Source: Phytophthora colocasiae
Lineage: Eukaryota; Oomycota; Peronosporomycetes; Peronosporales; Peronosporaceae
Reading direction: 5' to 3'
DNA length: 64,000 nucleotides
NCBI GenBank assembly: GCA_018806915.1
Contig: JAGKQI010000053.1
Coordinates: forward strand, 248,001-312,000
Below, piece by piece: positions 32,201 to 44,821 of this stretch (positions within the stretch are counted from its first letter, which is position 1; the number at the start of each line of letters is the position of its first letter). The translations under genes were made by a program, and so were the position numbers. Under the pieces are notes generated by a model that worked only from the letters and a program-made list of their open reading frames with translations, was not told the DNA's origin and did no database searches.

Positions 32201-34993
32201 GGATCTTCCAGATGCCTGGCTCGAACATGAGTGTCTCCGGGAAATCCTTGTGCTTCAGAATCTTGGACACTGCCCCTCGATATTGGCGTAACAGAGACGC
32301 ACGACGAAGCCCGCGTTCCTTGTGCTGTTCACCGGACAGCAGGTCAACATCGGGATCCATTATCACCCAGTGAGTACGTTCCCACAGCGCTTGAGCGTGC
32401 TTGCACATGAGAGACGCGAGTTCTTCGATGTCCGCCTGAACCAAGGGACAGAGGTCTTCACGCCGATGAAAGTACAGCTCGGTCCGCGGTTCTGGTACAT
32501 GACTTCCCAGGGAGCCGGCACTTCGTTCAGCAGAGCTTGGTACTTCTTGGAATTCCAGCGTTTTTTCAGGCGTGCCAGACTGTGTCTGTGGGGCTCGAAG
32601 TCTGGGAACCCGGAAGTCTGCCCGATGGCCGTCTTGGTGTCACTGGTCGGCTGGACGGGGATGCCGTAGTATAGCCATGACGAACAATGTGTGTTCGGGG
32701 CCTCAATTGTCAGCAATTCCTTTGGTGTCAGCGACTTGTACGACTTGGACACCAGACTTGATTTCCGGAGTTTACCAGAAGGTTGCTTGCCCGAAGAACT
32801 CTTAGGCGACTTGGAGTCTTGAGACTTCTTGTCCTTGGGACTCGGCTTGGGAGAGCCACCGGACTTCTGATTGCTTGACTTGGACCTGGATGCCTCGTGT
32901 ACGCTACCCCGCTTGGATTTCTTGGTGGGGATTATCGGACCCGAGTCATCTGAATCGCTGGACTCGTAGTCTCGTGGACGCTTGTTTACCGGCATGCGAA
33001 TGACCATCAGACTCATCGTCGTCAGAATCATCGCCGCTGTCGCTCGACTTTTCGCCATCAGATTCACTGTCGCTGGATGCAGATTCTTGTTCGCCAGGCT
33101 CCTTGAAGTCCGGGTCCTAGGGTCATCCTCTGTGGACTCAGGTTCACTGAAGGGGTACAGGACGTAGTGCCTCCCAGACCGGTGGCTCCACATCGTTCTT
33201 CTGGAGACGGCGTAGTTCTTCTTCTGCCATCTTGTAGTACGTCTCTGGGACGTACGAGGTCCACGGGGTCTGATTCAGCTTGCGCCAGTACATCATGCTC
33301 ACTAGCATTTGTACCAAGGGGCGCCCCGTGAACAGACTATGGGCAGGCTTGTCCGTGCGAAGCCACTTCATCGCAGTCTCGTAATAGATGCCAGCGAGTA
33401 GCGCCAAGCGCAAGTCCGGACGAACTTCTTCCCAGACGACTCCAGCCGGTAATGTGGTGTGAACTGCGTCCTTGGACACCGGAGACTTAGCGTTCGCCGG
33501 ACGCACCGAATCGATGCCAGGCGTGTAGTTCTTGGGGGCGATCCTGAGGGACACGAACCCGATGTTTCCCAGATGGTCTGTCAGGCTTGAGCGGCGGAGA
33601 ACCCGAATATTTAGTCGACCTGGTGGGCGATACAGACTTGTTGTTCACTGGGCGAGTGCCTGACTTCGTGGGATCACCAGCATGTTCACCGGAGACCGTC
33701 ACACGACTGCCAGCACCCGTCAGATCCAGCACTTTGACCGATTTCTTGGCCTCTGCTGCTTGGTCGGACCGCTGCTTAGCGAGACGTTCGTGGAAGTCTG
33801 GGATTACAGTCCTCCGCTGGTCCATCGCAGTCACGTTGATAATGGTGTCCCAGTCTTCTGGCGGCGCCTTACCCTCCTGGAAGTTCACCAGAAGCTCCCG
33901 AAGACGCACCCAACTGCCGTTCAATTCCCCGTGTTCAAACAGGTACTCCAGAAAACCCCAGGAGTCTGTGGCATTGGTCGTGGGACGCGCTTTCAACAGC
34001 TGAACCTCCGTTTGAGAGTCCTTCAGGCGCTCCTCCAGAGCCGACTTTTCAGCCTCGAGAGCGTCAATCTGGTCTTGGTAGTGAGACGCAAGGTCCCTGG
34101 ACTCAGCGCTCAGACGATTTTCGACCTCGCCGGCAGTACGGGCGTCCAGAACTTCGTGACGCCAATACTGGCAGTTGAAGACCCACTGACGCTTGAGATC
34201 TTCAGACTCGTTCTGGATAGCGGCCGTGTCCACCAGAGATGCACCGCCCTGGGACTCTACTTGGAGTCGAAGCCGGCGGTGAGCGCCAGCCATCTGCTTC
34301 AGATAACCCGATGTCTTGTACACCCGCTCGGCGAGACGAGGTGCAGGAGGATTGCCGCCAATTCCCGAAGGACGTCAACGGATCCCATGTGTGCTTCAAG
34401 ACTCATGCGGTTACGGCTGTCCACATGAGGAACGAGCATCTGACTTTCAGTGAAGTCAGGAATCACGCGCTCAAGCTCCGAGATGTCGGCCGGCGTAAAG
34501 CCCTCGAGGCCCACAGAACGCCTGGCCCCCCGTAGATGTTCGCTATGTGGTTCCCCACCCGAAGGTCTTCAGCAAGCGCTGGAACGCCAACCAAGAATGG
34601 CTGTCCTTCAGGCGTTGGCTCGGGGTCCACCCAGTTGGAAGGGGCGTCAGAAGTCATGTCGCCCAGCAGTTGCTGCCCAGGCGCAAACAGACTGTCCACC
34701 TCGGTAGTGGAAAGGATGTGTGGCCCTCTAGAGAATGGAGTTGCGATGCCGGAAGAAGAACTCACAGAAGAAGAAGCCGCAGACGTGTCCGGCATGCTCA
34801 CGTGCTCATCGCCGTCAGCAGCATCAACGCCCTGCTTCGGAGCGGCGGACGCGCTCGACTGTGAGGCTGGGGCGCTAGAGCTGCCTCCAGATGACGCGGC
34901 ATTGCCGCCGTCATCACCTCGCGATGCCGTGGATGCCGAAGCTGGCCCAGTGCCCGAGGTGTTGCCAATAGTAGAAGCCGATGGAGAACCCAT
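32094..34993 (-). pseudogene. Antisense-type gene (aORF) of a family C element
   Basis: Decayed gene read in at least five frames. It has a Ser/Ala-rich N-terminus (MGSPSASTIGNTSG; an in-frame ATG further out is at 35194), a coiled coil (DQIDALEAEKSALEERLKDSQ), a conserved middle (LALLAGIYYETAMKWL, LFTGRPLVQMLVSMMYWRKL), a basic Ser/Lys-rich linker (KKSKRGSVHEASRSK) and a tail (DFEPHRHSLARLKKRWNSKKYQALL). The order of parts and the motifs L-F/I-TG...L and D--PHRH match the aORF of family A, so I call it a diverged homologue. It lies beside a plus-strand family C LTR and points away from it, as in family A. Function unknown. Confidence 0.6.
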
Positions 34994-35193
34994 AGTTGCT
35001 GGATCTTCTTCTGACTTGCTCGTCAGAAAGGAAATCGGGATGTGGCCGTTTGTGGGATACGACAGTTGGCTATTTCTGAGTCTGATGGAATCAGACTGAG
35101 CGACAGGACACCAGAGACTCTGAAATCCTGGAAGTTCTGAAAGCGTCACAGCTACACTATGTTCACGGGACCTCTGACGTACTGGCCTGGTCA

Positions 35194-36956
35194 TGATGCT
35201 CAGTTTGGAGAAAGTTCCGCACTGACGAATTATGACCAGGAGGGGCGGTTGACACGTTGCTAATTACGATTTTTCGAGTGGATATGGACGTTACGCTGTG
35301 ATGTGATTGGATATACACTGGATTGTGGGAGAAAGGGAGATGTGGGACGAGGTTATGTCCCGTGCGACAATGATGGATCTGTGGAAGAAATATAAATATT
35401 AACCTTCACCTGTACTGCAAAGGGGCCCAAGAGATCAGAAGTGTTCCTCGGAAAAGTGCACAAAACTCCGAGAGACAACAACACTCAGTCACTTTCCCCG
35501 ATGATGAGTGCCTAAAGGTTGGCAGAAAGTCTCTCAGAAGAATGTATCTCTGAGAGACCTCATCCCGTTGCCGTCCTGTGTGACGATGATGGTTCAAGGA
35601 ATACAATTTTACCCACAAGATACCAAGTATCGCGCACTGGACGTAGCGCACCCCGCGCATATCCCAACTGGACTTCGTGCGTTGCAGCATACATGCTCCG
35701 CACCCTGAAAACACTCATGGATTTCACGCATGGAACCTCTGATATCACAACATGAAGTCTGACGTACATGAGTCCGACGTACATGGAGTCCGACGAACAT
35801 GAGTCCGACGAACATGATTCTGGTGAACAAGTCTGATGTGTCCGGCTTATATAAGCAATATTCCAGACATCACCAGTTTCCGATGAACAGACTCCGACGT
35901 ACAAGACTCCGATGATCAGACCCAAGTGTCACGACTCTGGTATTACGACTCTGATGTACATGATTCCGGAAGTACATGGTTCCGATGAACATGTCTCCGA
36001 CGCACATGATTCCAGACCCTGATGAACAGGATACCAGACTCTGACACTCTGAAGTCCACCCCCATACTGAAACCAAGTGTACCCAACACGACCTCACGCA
36101 ATCAAGTGAAACGCAACCTGCCCATCCCTGTAATGACATCATTAAGTGTCGACTCGACAAGATCTGCAGCATCGACTACCATAGTGAGCCCAAGTGAAGA
36201 TTCCTGAGTTATACTGAGACCAAGTGTATATGAGAATATGGAAGACAGAAGACAGAGAGATACGAGATAGATAACCAGAGTTCAATTTGCTCGGTACCCC
36301 CGAGTTCAATTTGCGTTATAACCCAAAGTCGATTCGTCGGTTCATTGGAAAGTGTAAGGCCACGACAAAGCTTTGAGTCGTGTGATCTCTCACCTATCAA
36401 GCCCCTTTAGGTGGAGATCAGCGTAACGTAGAGACCTGAGAGGACCCACCTATTCCATTTCCTAGTTGGGTCGTTTGTTTTGTCTCTAGCGGTAGCCCAT
36501 TTCATATTGTACGTTTGGACAGGTTTTGGGAACTAGACAGTCGCTCTCAAGACGCTCGGTAGACTGTTGTATATAACCGATAGTGTGTTGGTTTATTTTC
36601 CCTCTATATATTAGAGGGTGGTGCGCGAAAGGAACAGGGATACCAGACAGACCAGGTGTCTGGTGAACATTCCCTAGTTGACCTGGAGAACTAGCCCACT
36701 GCTCAAGGGCCAGGAAAGAATAAGAGCAGCTACATATTTGTATATTGGAACTCTATATTGCGGTTATCTCGGAAGTCTAGTGACAGGACTTCCCATTGTA
36801 TTAATTTATCTTTTGCCTTCAGAAATCTCCGGCATACACAAGTGTTCACCGGAAAACGTTCGACTCCCAATCGCTCCTGTGAGGACCAGAAGGACATCCG
36901 ACGGTCTACGCAAGGAACCCTCACTCTCCCACACACTCTCACGACCCCGGCGAGGG
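35194..36956 (+). repeat. Family C LTR 1
   Basis: Similar over about 1.5 kb to 40394-41911 in the same orientation, with blocks such as CTTTCCCCGAYGATGAGTG, GAGACCTCATCCCGTT and TTGGGTCGTTTGTTTTGTC. It starts near TGATGCTCAG and similarity ends at CGGCGAGGG. Many substitutions and indels indicate an old family. It lies between the antisense-type gene on the left and gag on the right. Ends are approximate. Confidence 0.6.
35756..36030. repeat. Degenerate ~15-base minisatellite
   Basis: Runs of the unit GAGTCCGACGTACAT and variants (GAGTCCGACGAACAT, GATTCCGGAAGTACAT) inside family C LTR 1. A weaker, different short repeat (CAGACTCTGAAAACC) is in LTR 2 near 40890-40950. Confidence 0.75.
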
Positions 36957-37107
36957 TCTCATTACCAAGACAACGAACCTACGAGGACAGCACAAGGTAA
37001 CACACGCCCACCTGACTCTGGTATCACTACCTATAGTCGCACTTCCAGGTTTACTGTACGCCCCTGCACCGCGGTAAAAGTTGCACCGACTTCGCGACAT
37101 AGCTGTG
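36957..37107 (+). other. Family C leader between LTR 1 and the lone family A LTR
   Basis: About 150 bases after the LTR; presumably the family C 5' leader and start of gag. No primer-binding site was recognised. Confidence 0.4.
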
Positions 37108-38318
37108 TGTAGTTTCACCTTGTGTACCCGTCGGTAGGCGGGTTACGCTCTTCCAGGTGACTTCTGAAGATGTCTTGAAGGTCGAAAGAAAGTCTTGTGG
37201 GACGCAGGGGTTTGAGGTAGCGTGGAAGTTCTTCACTCCACCTCGGGGTACTTGATCCCGGTCGTAGGCGAGTTCTCGAGCCTTGATCCGGGTGCCTGGT
37301 CCTTGATCCAGGTCTTCCAATAGTCCAATGTTCGGGATTCAGTCCCTTCCTTTCCGTTGTTTTCCGCTTCCGATAGGGGGGGTCTTGAGGGGGCGAGATT
37401 CGACGGGATCCTTAGGCTAAACAACCAATTCCTTCCGATCCGATGTATGCACTTAAAGGATAGTTCACTAGATAGGGCAAAGCTGGCCAATATATTATCC
37501 AGACTTAACCACTATACTAGGTCACGTATCCTTACCTTCTTGACGCTTGTAGGGCCAATGTAGTTCCCGGTTCCAGGCGTAGCGAAGACACTTGAGTGGT
37601 TCAGGGCAAATTCGAGTCTGGTTATGGTTATTCCTATGCCTACTAATCCCATCCTGATTTACTATCCTACAATCACAGGACACTGGCTACATAGCTGATC
37701 CCTAGCTTGGTTCCCCTAACCCTGATCGTGAGCCGATTTCGTACTTAACCGGGACTTGATCTCGCACTTAGTCGGGACTTGATCTCGTACCTAATCGGGA
37801 CTTGATCTCGCACTCATTCAGGAGGTGATCGCTGCCAGATCCCGCTTGGTAGTCGTTCGGAGAGTTAGGATCAGGCCACCAGAGGAGTCGGCGTCGGGGC
37901 TGGGGCTGAGCTTGATCTGAAGCTGATCTCGTACTTAAACGGGAGAGGATCACTACGTGATCCCGCTTCGCCGCCGCCCGGGGAATCAGGATCATGTTGT
38001 TAGAAGGCTCCAGGGCGCCGGAGTGAACCGTGAGCCAAGATCGTGCTCACTTGGGACCCCGCCATTGCCGATCGCGCGAGAACACCCTTGATCTCCCTAT
38101 TCTCCCTCCTGGTAGAACTCGGATCACCAGCGAACCGTGCTCCGCTAGGCCTTCCGCAGGTGTCTCCGCTGCCTGTTCCCCGGCGGGACCCATCGTACCT
38201 TCGTCTGATTCGACTCAGATCTGGACATCACAGGTCCCCCCTGTCGCTTGTTCCGGCTCTCTTCGGCTTCGTGGCTGATATCGCCTCTCCGGGAAAGATC
38301 CTCGTTCGCTTCACCACA
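37108..38318 (-). repeat. Lone family A LTR inside family C gag
   Basis: A 1211-base LTR in minus orientation with family A hallmarks: CACCTTGTGTACCCGTC near the left end, a tract with CTTGATCTCGCACTTA repeats, and TTCACCACA at the right end. No family A coding sequence is attached, so it may be a solo LTR. I found no matching target duplication (CTGTG on the left, CCAAG on the right), so a rearranged end is possible. Confidence 0.7.
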
Positions 38319-40027
38319 CCAAGGCCGAAGCCGAACGTGAGTGTGAGCGTGCGCGTGCGACTGACGAGATGAAACGGGACTGGATTTTTCAAATGGAAGC
38401 TCTACAGCAGCGAATGAAAGACATGGAAGCTGATCGCGACAGGGAGAAGGAGAGTTCCCAGAACATGCAACGCTTCCAAACTGGCCAGTTGAGAAACCTT
38501 CGCGCGACATTGTCCCAAGTTCAAGGCCTGCGAAGGGTCGGTCACCCTGATTCAGCAACTGCAACTCCAGTGCTTAGTACTGAGAACCCTGAAGTTGCAA
38601 CTATGCACCCACTATCCGGATCAGAAATTAGAAGTGGCGCAACTGGGGTTAGGGGATCAGAAGGAGTCGTCAACAGGGGTATGGTTGCACCCATTAAAAC
38701 GACAACGGCCTTCTATCCACTTCCTTCTCCAATTAGAGCGGCAACCATTAAGCACGCGAGGGCTGGGAAGCATGGCGCCACCACTACGGCTGCTACAGCG
38801 ACCCAGGCATACCAGGCGGCTCCCCGGACCGGGGCCAAGGCAACAACAAGGCGTGCATCGACACCAAGATGTGCTATGACACCCCAAACGGGTCCTAGAT
38901 GCTCGGAACATGGCGATGCCTTCCCAAAGTTGGAAAAGTTGTTAGAACCTCCAGACCTCGAAGAAAGCTCAGACAACTCAGGCTCGGACTCGGATAGCTC
39001 GTCGTCTGGTATCTGGATGGCCCCTGGAACGGTGAACATGACGACTATGTCTCGAGGACAAGATGGAGCGACTTTGCTAACACTCAAACCTGTCGTAAAC
39101 CCCAAGTTTGTCGAAGAATTTGATCCCAGAGGCACGCGTCGGCAACGAGTTCACTGGTGGGAGCGTTTTCTGAATATGGCATATCAGGAAGGTTGGTCTT
39201 CCAGACAATGCATTCAAGAACTCAAGCTAAAACTTCAGGTATCAGCACGTGACTGGTTTAACCAGCTCCCGAAAAGCGTGTCACGTGACTGGAAAAGATT
39301 ATCGTCAGAGTTCCGAAAACGCTACTGCAAACCTCGATCCCCACATTCTGAGAGATATTTTACGATGGAGATGAGACTTTCAGAGACTCCGTTGGAATTC
39401 TTCTATCGTCTGAACTCCGCCGCTGGGAAAGCAGGCGTGGATTTCAGGAAGTCGTTCAAGTGTCTGGAAAGACATGTTACGGTTTATCACAAAGCTCAAG
39501 GACGCACGTCTGAAGACCTCGTTGCAAACTCAGAGGTTTCGATGTATTTCAGACTTGGAATACGCCCTGCAGCAGGATGAAGACGTGTGGAGGACATGTG
39601 GCCGAGAGATTACCCGAGACTTCAGAACCAATTCTATTCTGCGGCGACAGTTCTGCCCAAATACCTGCATCTAACTGACATCGCAAGATATGTGGATTCT
39701 GAAGATTCGGACTCTGGAAACTCTGAAAATTCTGAAAACCATAAGGAATCTCTGCAGACTGGAGATTCCAGACTTCCGGATGTGACTTCAGAGACTACCC
39801 GGGATGGAAACATTGCGCAAGCTTCCTCAGGTGCTTCAACAGCTCCACCAAGTGCCGACCAGAATCGGCTCTTGACGAACGAAGTCTACCAAATACTATA
39901 CGACATGGGATGGCGCCCACCGACACATTCCTCAATTGTATTATCGAGTCAAGGGTCTCAGCTCAGTGCCCGATCGCATGTACGTTCCCAGCAAACACAG
40001 GCTAGGGGCGGCCATCTCAGAATGTAG
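38319..40027 (+). pseudogene. Family C gag
   Basis: Gag-like protein: coiled N-terminus (MKRDWIFQMEALQQRMKDME; the frame is open upstream to the lone LTR), an alanine/threonine-rich stretch, then a retrotransposon-gag capsid domain (WWERFLNMAYQEGW, LQVSARDWFNQLP, RLSSEFRKRYC, ETPLEFFYRLNSAAG). A frameshift near 39470-39480 moves the reading to a frame with ITKLKDARLKTSLQTQRFRC, and a second shift leads to MEDMWPRDYPRLQNQFYS. No zinc knuckle or pol follows. Confidence 0.75.
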
Positions 40028-40393
40028 ACTGTGCAGCGTTTTCCCGATATCAAGGTTGATGCGCTTTCCAGACATTTGATTTTCAGAAATGCAACGTCTG
40101 AAATGGTGTGCTTCATCCTGAGATCTCTGAGAACCCATTCTGATGTAACCTGTTCTCGTCGACATGTGAATTTACGTGGATCCGGAATTGATTGTGTGGA
40201 GTTATGAATGGATTTCGAAGGCTAAGTCAAGCTATGGATGTGAGGTTGTTGGAAGAAGATTTTTTATGAGGTCTTGCAAGACGTGGCGTTGAATCAAGTG
40301 TGATGAGGATAATTGTTTCAGAGTCTCAAAGTATATCTGGAGCTCCAAGATACTTGAGTAGCGGTTGATTGCTTCGAGGATTTTGCCTGGCCA
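40028..40393 (+). pseudogene. Family C residual pol scrap
   Basis: Short stretch reading ...VDALSRHLIFRNA, which resembles the ADALSR connector after RNase H in gypsy elements. If so, nearly all of pol was deleted between gag and LTR 2. Weak evidence; otherwise nothing seen. Confidence 0.3.
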
Positions 40394-41911
40394 TGGTACT
40401 CAGTTCAGAGAAGAATCCTGATGCAACTTCAGATTTTCTGGCGTCATGCTGCTGTTACCCAGTGATGTACCTGGTTATATTTTGGTTTCGGAGAGGGAGT
40501 TTGTGGGACGTGGCTGCACCCGTGCGGTATCTGGGGAAGATTGTGGGTAAACCTTCGCCTGACTGTAAAGGGGCCCAACGGATACTTCAGAGTGTGCACA
40601 ACTCTGAAGGCTGTCTGGTCACCGGACTTTCCCCGACGATGAGTGCCTAATTTCTGGCGGAAAGTCTCTCAGAAGAACGTATCTCTGAGAGACCTCATCC
40701 CGTTACCGTCCAGCGCGACGATTGATGGTTCAAGGATTCCCAATATATACCCGCAGAGACCAAGTATCGCGCGCCGGACGCCGCGCACCCGCGCAACCCT
40801 CAAGATTTTCGTGTACGTTGTAGCATTGGTGCTCCGTACTTTGATTTCCTACTCAAGACTCTGGTATCCTTCATTCTGAGTGACCAAGACTCTGAAAACC
40901 AAGTGACTTCAGACTCTGAAAACCAGGATACCAGACTCCGAAATCATCGAAGATCCAAGACTATACTGAAACCAAGTGAACCCAAGTTTAAGTCACGCAT
41001 TCAAGTGATGACTGACCTGCACATCCCCCCGTAATGACGTCTCTACCTGTTAACCCATCAAGATCGGCTGCACAGACTGCATACTGAGACCAAGTCAAGA
41101 TATCTGATACATACAAAGTCCAAGAGTACCTAGACTGACTGCATAAAGGACGCAAAAGACGACAAGAAGAACAGAATTACCAGAGATATATGATAGTTAT
41201 GAGAAAGATAAACGATAAACAGAGTTCAATTTGCTTGCTACTGCACAAGTCCGCTTGAGAGGTATTCAAGCCACTGCGTCAAGGACGTACGCCGTGTGAT
41301 CTCCACCAAATTCAGTCCCCTTAGGTGGAGATCAGGTAACGTAGAGACCTGAAAGGACCCGCCTATTCCATATCCTAGTTGGGTCGTTTGTTTTGTCTCT
41401 AGCGGTAGCCCATTTCATATTGCTCGTTTGGACAGGCTCTGGAAACTAGACAGTCGTTTTCAGAGTGCAAGGTAGACTGTTATATATAGCCGATTGTATT
41501 GGTTTATATTTTCCCTCTATATAAGAGGGTGGTGCGCGAACGTAAAGGGATACCAGACAGACCAGGTGTCTGGTAACAAGTCCCTAGTTGACCTGGAGTA
41601 TTAGCCCACCGTTCAAGGGCCTAGAAAGAATAAGAACGGCTGTATATATTTGTATATTTTCGAACTCTGATAATGGTTGTTTATCTCTGAAGGTCAGGTA
41701 TCTCGGTTCTGGATTTGTGATATTCATACACCGATTTCAGACTTTCTCTGGCATATTAATCTCTTTTCGACCGCCGACTTCCTGGAAACCATCTTGGTTC
41801 CTAGAGATTCCGAGTCCCGAACGCTCCTGGAAGGATCTCCTGAATTCCGACACCAGACTCCAAGGGAACTCCAACTCCTCCTCACACCACACTCTCAGAC
41901 TCCGGCGAGGG
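40394..41911 (+). repeat. Family C LTR 2
   Basis: Counterpart of LTR 1 in the same orientation, starting near TGGTACTCAG and ending at CGGCGAGGG. It closes the element that begins with LTR 1 (LTR-gag-deleted pol-LTR, no antisense gene between). Confidence 0.6.
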
Positions 41912-41939
41912 ACCCCCTCCGTTAGTCAGTGTCTGAGCG
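41911..41939 (+). other. Leader motif shared between families A and C
   Basis: Directly after family C LTR 2 the bases CTCCGTTAGTCAGTGTCTG match, with one difference, the leader of every family A copy (near 11077-11100, 23866-23887, 46164-46192 and 51661-51690). LTR 1 is not followed by it. It may be a conserved leader element or mark a template-switch joint. Confidence 0.5.
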
Positions 41940-42000
41940 CCGTGTGTGAACGTTGGAACCCTGTTCATTCCAGTGGATCCACTACATCACAAGTTCAGGC

Positions 42001-42965
42001 TTCCCAGGAACGACTACATGGATCGAAGTGATCCAGGGAATGGGAGAACCGTCAGAGATTTCAGGTCCTTCGGGTTTGCCTCCAATCCGTTGATCGATAC
42101 CTAGTGCCCGAGGTACTCCACTTTGCCCATACCCCAGAAACTCTTTGCCACACTGATCGAGAGATTCCACTTATCACAAGCTTCCGGCAGATCTTCCACC
42201 CGTTTACACATCTGATCCCATGATCCCGCGGTGACCAGGATGTTATCAATTTATGATCGGCGCCCTAACACCGATGGGAGACCAGGATCCTCCGGGATCC
42301 CTGATTCAAACACGTCTGCAGAGCTTTCCGTGTTCCCTAATTGGGAGATCTTCAGGAAGCCGTATAGAGCGTTGTCCACAAGACGTTGGTAGATCTGCGG
42401 TGAGCGTTCTTCAGTCCGAAGGGCATGCGGTTCCACTCGAAGAGGCCAAATGGGGTGATGAAAGCCGAGATCGCGCGAGATCGATCGGTCATTGACACGA
42501 CCCAAAATCCACTCGCCATATATAACGAACAGTACCATAGAACCTTGTCAAGATCTTCTAGCAGGTCGTTGATCAAGGGCATCGGGTAGATCATCAGCCT
42601 TGTGAGACCGTTCACCAGACGATAATCGATACATAGCCGAATGTCTACACCGTTCTTCTTGATGATCACCACGATCGGAGATGCCCACGGCGACGTCGAT
42701 GGATGATCTCGGCAGATAATAGTCCCTTGATAAGGTCTGATACTTTCTCGCGGAACTGTGGCGCCACCTTCCGGACCCGTTGTGCGATTGGTCTTGCGTT
42801 CCCACGTCGATATCACATATGACACCTTTGGCCGCCGGAGGGAGTGCGTTTCCTTTCCCGATCAGGAGGTGTCGCTTCTTCCAAATAATTTGTCGAAGCT
42901 TCTCGATCTCCTCCGGGGTGGCAGATCCCGGATTTCCTACTTGTAGATCTTCGATCTTGATGCCG
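42001..42965 (-). pseudogene. Family A reverse transcriptase relic
   Basis: Fragment corresponding to A2 about 18950-19900. RT motifs SPWASPIVVIIKKNG, MPFGLKNA and a damaged YIDD region (the box near 42253 reads from a stop) are recognisable. Frameshifts near 42400 and 42720 and many substitutions make it older than A1-A4. Both ends are abrupt. Confidence 0.85.
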
Positions 42966-43136
42966 CGAAGAAACTTTGATCGCGGAGCAGTGGGGCGTAT
43001 AGTGAACCCTAGTTATACGACTACTGAAAAGTGGTCTTCAGAGCCGTATAACGATAGGTTGGCGTGTGGTACCTTGCGGTATCCTCGTGGGTTCGTTGTC
43101 TTCGGAAATATGAACTCCGATAACCGTGGGGGTTGC
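42966..43136. other. Unassigned 170 bases
   Basis: Between the RT relic and the variant LTR. By position it may be the leader of a minus-strand element whose gag and protease were deleted. No gene or motif seen. Confidence 0.3.
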
Positions 43137-44034
43137 TGAGGCTCACCTTGTGTACCCGTCAGTGGGCGGGATCTGCTCTCTCAGGAACGGGAGAGTGTAC
43201 ACAGGCGTGAGTGCTTGAACGTCCTTGGCGGGGACTTGGGAGGTTGGACTTGCGTGGGGGTTCCTGCACAGGTTGGGGGGATCTTGGTCTTGGACTCGAA
43301 GATCGTGTGGATCCTTGGATCCGGGTTGCCTTGGTGGGTGTGGGGTCCTTTTCCTTTCCTTTACTGTCTTACTTGCCGCCTCCTGTAGCGGTTGGTCTTG
43401 AGGGTGTGGAGATATCGAAGGATCCTACGCTGGATCCGAGGTCTTCACTAGCGTAAGGTAAGCCGGCCAAATCGGGGATCCGGTCTTAGCTGTAGCTAGG
43501 TAGGCGTAGGGACTTGCAGGAAGACTAAGGGGAGGCCAATACACTATCCTCTTCCCTTGTCTTAGATCCTGAAGAAAACCACTTGCGCACTAGAAGGTAA
43601 ATTCGACTCTCTGATTTATGGTTATCCAGTTTCTCATCCTGTACCCTATATTTCCCACCGCAAATCTCTATCTTGGATCATGCTGGCTCTCCTGCAACTG
43701 CTTCACTTCGTGGATGTCTTGGATCTTGAGGATCCGGCGTCTGGATCCGAGGATCTTGGATCTTGGGGATCCGGTATCTGGATCCGAGGATTTTGGATAT
43801 TGGGGATCCGCATCTGGATCCGAGGATCCTGGATTGTGGATCCTCTCCCATCGTTAGAACGGTGGGATCCGATCTCAGGTCAGCCAGGCCAACCGGATCC
43901 TAACCTAGGACCCGTCCTAGAGTAGGTACCCAGTTTTCCGAGATCTGTCCTTATCGTGGTACCATGTCGCACGTTACCCATCATCATCGTCGTTCTGCGT
44001 CAGATCTGGCTTGATTTGAATCCACTTCACCACA
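43137..44034 (-). repeat. Variant family A LTR
   Basis: About 900 bases in minus orientation. It shares CTCACCTTGTGTACCCGTC at the left and CTTCACCACA at the right with family A LTRs, and a middle block (about 43440-43640) that matches part of the A4 LTR better than the A1-A3 LTRs. It holds a tandem tract of GGATCC-rich units. It lies between the RT relic and an antisense-gene fragment. Confidence 0.6.
43720..43850. repeat. GGATCC-rich tandem repeat
   Basis: About three units of roughly 45 bases, each containing ATCTGGATCCGAGGATC and TTGGGGATCCG. They create short open frames on both strands that I do not regard as coding. Confidence 0.8.
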
Positions 44035-44133
44035 ATCGCCCCTGGGACGAGATGTTGCCGCACGACGGCAACACGTCGTTCCCATTCAAAATTCCAATCC
44101 ATTCGCCACTCTTTTAATCGCGACCGCCGCAAG

Positions 44134-44821
44134 ATGGATCGCTCTGCCGACGCAAATTCCTCCGCTTATACCACAGTGTTCTTCGGCCAGGATCGCTCCG
44201 CGAAGCTCCCTCCGATCTCGCTGCGGCTGCGACTCCAACGGTTCCGGATCTGGATCCGGTGTATGCTGTCGTTGCCTCCCTCCAGTCTCTTTCTGATGGA
44301 TACGCAGAGTTGCAGGCCAGCTACCAACAAGTACTCCATGATCTCACTGCAGCGCGGCGACACAACGAAAGAGCTCCATGGCCTGCTGCAGCCTCGCCTG
44401 AACCTTGCCCAGGCTTTCATCGACTTCGCGCAGCGTCGCTAGCGAAACAGAAGGAAGCGGAAGCGGTGCAAGACCTGGATCGCCTCAAGGATCGGTTGCG
44501 CGAACTCGACACTCTCAAGGTCCAGTATTCCGATATGGAAGCTTCTTCGGCAGAAGCTTACGCGGTCCTGCAAGGCTACGCTGCGGGGCTCGAACGCCGG
44601 ATTGCCGGGGAAGACATCTCCGTGGGGGATCCATCGGTGGTTCGATTGGCTCAAGATCTCAAGTATCAGCGTGAAAAATCTTCGGAGCTATTACAGTGTT
44701 CGACAGAGCTGGAGTCGAAGTTGCAGGAAGCGGAGGCCACGCGAGATGCGGCCCTGCTCGAACGAGATCGCGCCAGTGTCCAGCTCGCGGAGTCTGCCAT
44801 CCGCTGTGACCAGCAAGCACG
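44134..44821 (+). pseudogene. Antisense gene (aORF) fragment of variant family A element
   Basis: The ATG at 44134 (MDRSADANSSAYTT) is 99 bases from the LTR edge, the same spacing as in A2 and A4. After one frameshift near 44210 a coiled coil follows (YAVVASLQSLSDGYAELQ, LDRLKDRLRELDTLKVQYSD, ERDRASVQLAE). It is cut at 44821 by insertion of A3. Only the N-terminal coiled coil survives; sequence is far diverged from A1/A2 but position, strand and composition match. Confidence 0.65.

Noticed and set aside
31856..32373. Small open frames across the family B LTR
   Set aside because: They span LTR sequence and a tandem duplication, with no recognisable protein features.
37108..38318. Perfect solo LTR with target duplication
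   Set aside because: The ends fit family A, but I could not find a matching 4-6 base duplication, so I call it a lone LTR only.
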